NCBI GenBank assembly: GCA_023485825.1
Contig: JAMCZF010000041.1
Location: forward strand, 1-6,520
Direction: 5' to 3'
From: Candidatus Martarchaeota archaeon
GTDB taxonomy: Archaea > Micrarchaeota > Micrarchaeia > Micrarchaeales > CABMGC01
DNA: 6,520 nt
Shown here: piece after piece, positions 6,210 through 6,520 of the stretch
How the letters are laid out: every line of letters begins with the position of its first letter
How positions within the stretch are numbered: the first letter of the stretch is position 1
Notes under the pieces: generated by a model
Told to the model about the DNA's origin: nothing
The model's input: only the letters and a program-made list of their open reading frames with translations
Databases searched by the model: none
Position numbers and translations under genes: made by a program

Positions 6210-6520
6210 ATGGAACTGACAAGGGCCTACAAATTCAGAATCTATCCAGATGCCACAAGGCAATGGGAGATAGACGAAAGGCTGGTCCTTGCACAACAGT
6301 TCTACAACAAGGTTCTTGCGCAGTCAATTTATAACGCTTCATGGAACAGGTTCATAAACATGCTGGAACAGGTTCATAAACATGCTTTCATACAAGGCTG
6401 AAAGTGCTGGCATGAAGGTGATAAAGGTAGACGCAAGGAACACATCAAAAGAGTGCGGCAGTTGTGGCAACATTCAAGAGATGCCACTCTCGGAAAGGAC
6501 ATACATCTGCAACAGATGCG
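6210..6520 (+). pseudogene. tnpB: tnpB remnant: internally deleted and frameshifted, runs off the right edge
   Basis: The start MELTRAYKFRIYPDATRQWE and FYNKVL (31-36) are the typical N-terminus of TnpB, the RNA-guided nuclease of IS200/IS605 elements. At about residue 40 the sequence jumps to the late part of the protein, ASWNRFINML (43-52). Some 220-230 residues of a usual 360-420 are missing, including the region of the first RuvC aspartate and the second-site glutamate, so no nuclease activity is possible. A 22-bp tandem duplication (6342-6385) then shifts the frame; the first frame stops at 6399-6401. From 6382 the next frame continues with MLSYKAESAGMKVIKVDARN, then TSKECGSCG and YICNRC, the CxxC...CxxC zinc ribbon, open to the window end. 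Removing one repeat unit restores a single frame. The third RuvC aspartate would lie beyond the window. An apparent extension upstream of 6210 runs through the hairpin and opposite the CDGSH gene and is not coding. Confidence 0.88.
6342..6385 (+). repeat. 22-bp perfect tandem duplication inside the tnpB remnant
   Basis: Units 6342-6363 and 6364-6385 are identical, each beginning TGGAACAGG and ending AACATGC. Because 22 is not a multiple of 3, the duplication breaks the reading frame between the N-terminal and zinc-ribbon parts. The perfect identity suggests a recent slippage or replication event. Confidence 0.95.

Larger units (their letters stand above)
6110..6520 (+). mobile_element. IS200/IS605-family (tnpB-only, IS1341-like) element, left part, degenerate
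   Basis: The stretch holds a left-end-type hairpin (6124-6148), a short AT-rich leader and a broken tnpB on the plus strand; the right end lies outside the window. The left boundary is inferred, not seen. TTTAAC at 6104-6109 resembles the TTTAA-type sites that flank the left end and serve as the target-adjacent motif of some archaeal TnpB proteins, and the hairpin begins about 15 bases inside it, which suits this family. No Y1 transposase (tnpA) is present in the window. Composition is more AT-rich than the operon next to it, consistent with an imported element. Confidence 0.65.

Noticed and set aside
6105..6296. 63-codon minus-strand frame opposite the start of tnpB
   Set aside because: It runs through the hairpin and antisense to the recognisable TnpB N-terminus and has no ribosome site or family likeness.

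Overview
The window looks like acidophilic archaeal chromosome. Three things point to archaea: a gatD-gatE pair (the archaea-only Glu-tRNA(Gln) amidotransferase), GAGGTG Shine-Dalgarno sites in front of two genes, and TATA-like boxes. A thermopsin-type protease (peptidase family A5), known mainly from acid-living archaea such as Sulfolobales, Thermoplasmatales and ARMAN/Micrarchaeota, suggests a low-pH habitat. G+C is roughly half by eye. I lean towards a Micrarchaeota/ARMAN-like or Thermoplasmata-like genome, but the sequence alone does not settle the phylum.

Layout. Positions 6087 down to 79 hold six minus-strand genes packed so tightly that they are probably one operon. In order of transcription they are: a 57-residue CDGSH iron-sulfur protein, gatD, gatE, an AIM24-family protein, a Nudix hydrolase of the ADP-ribose pyrophosphatase type, and a secreted or membrane-anchored thermopsin-like protease. 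The junctions are +2, +3, +12, +5 and -4 bases. The first 78 bases lie beyond the operon and hold only a small hairpin, a T-run on the minus strand, and perhaps the tail of a convergent gene.

From about 6110 to the right edge is the left part of an IS200/IS605-family (IS1341-like, tnpB-only) element on the plus strand. It has a left-end hairpin, a TATA-rich stretch and a broken tnpB. This tnpB has lost its middle, including the region of the first two RuvC catalytic acids, and then suffered a 22-bp tandem duplication that shifts the frame. The zinc-ribbon coding sequence follows in the shifted frame and runs off the window. The element abuts the leader of the operon, leaving only about 22 bases between its likely left end and the first start codon.

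How the genes work together. GatD and GatE form one enzyme that makes Gln-tRNA(Gln). The other operon members (Fe-S protein, AIM24, Nudix, thermopsin) have no obvious shared pathway with it; the grouping looks like compact-genome packing with translational coupling rather than a dedicated system. I found no CRISPR array, tRNA or rRNA gene, or convincing new defence or mobile system beyond the tnpB remnant.
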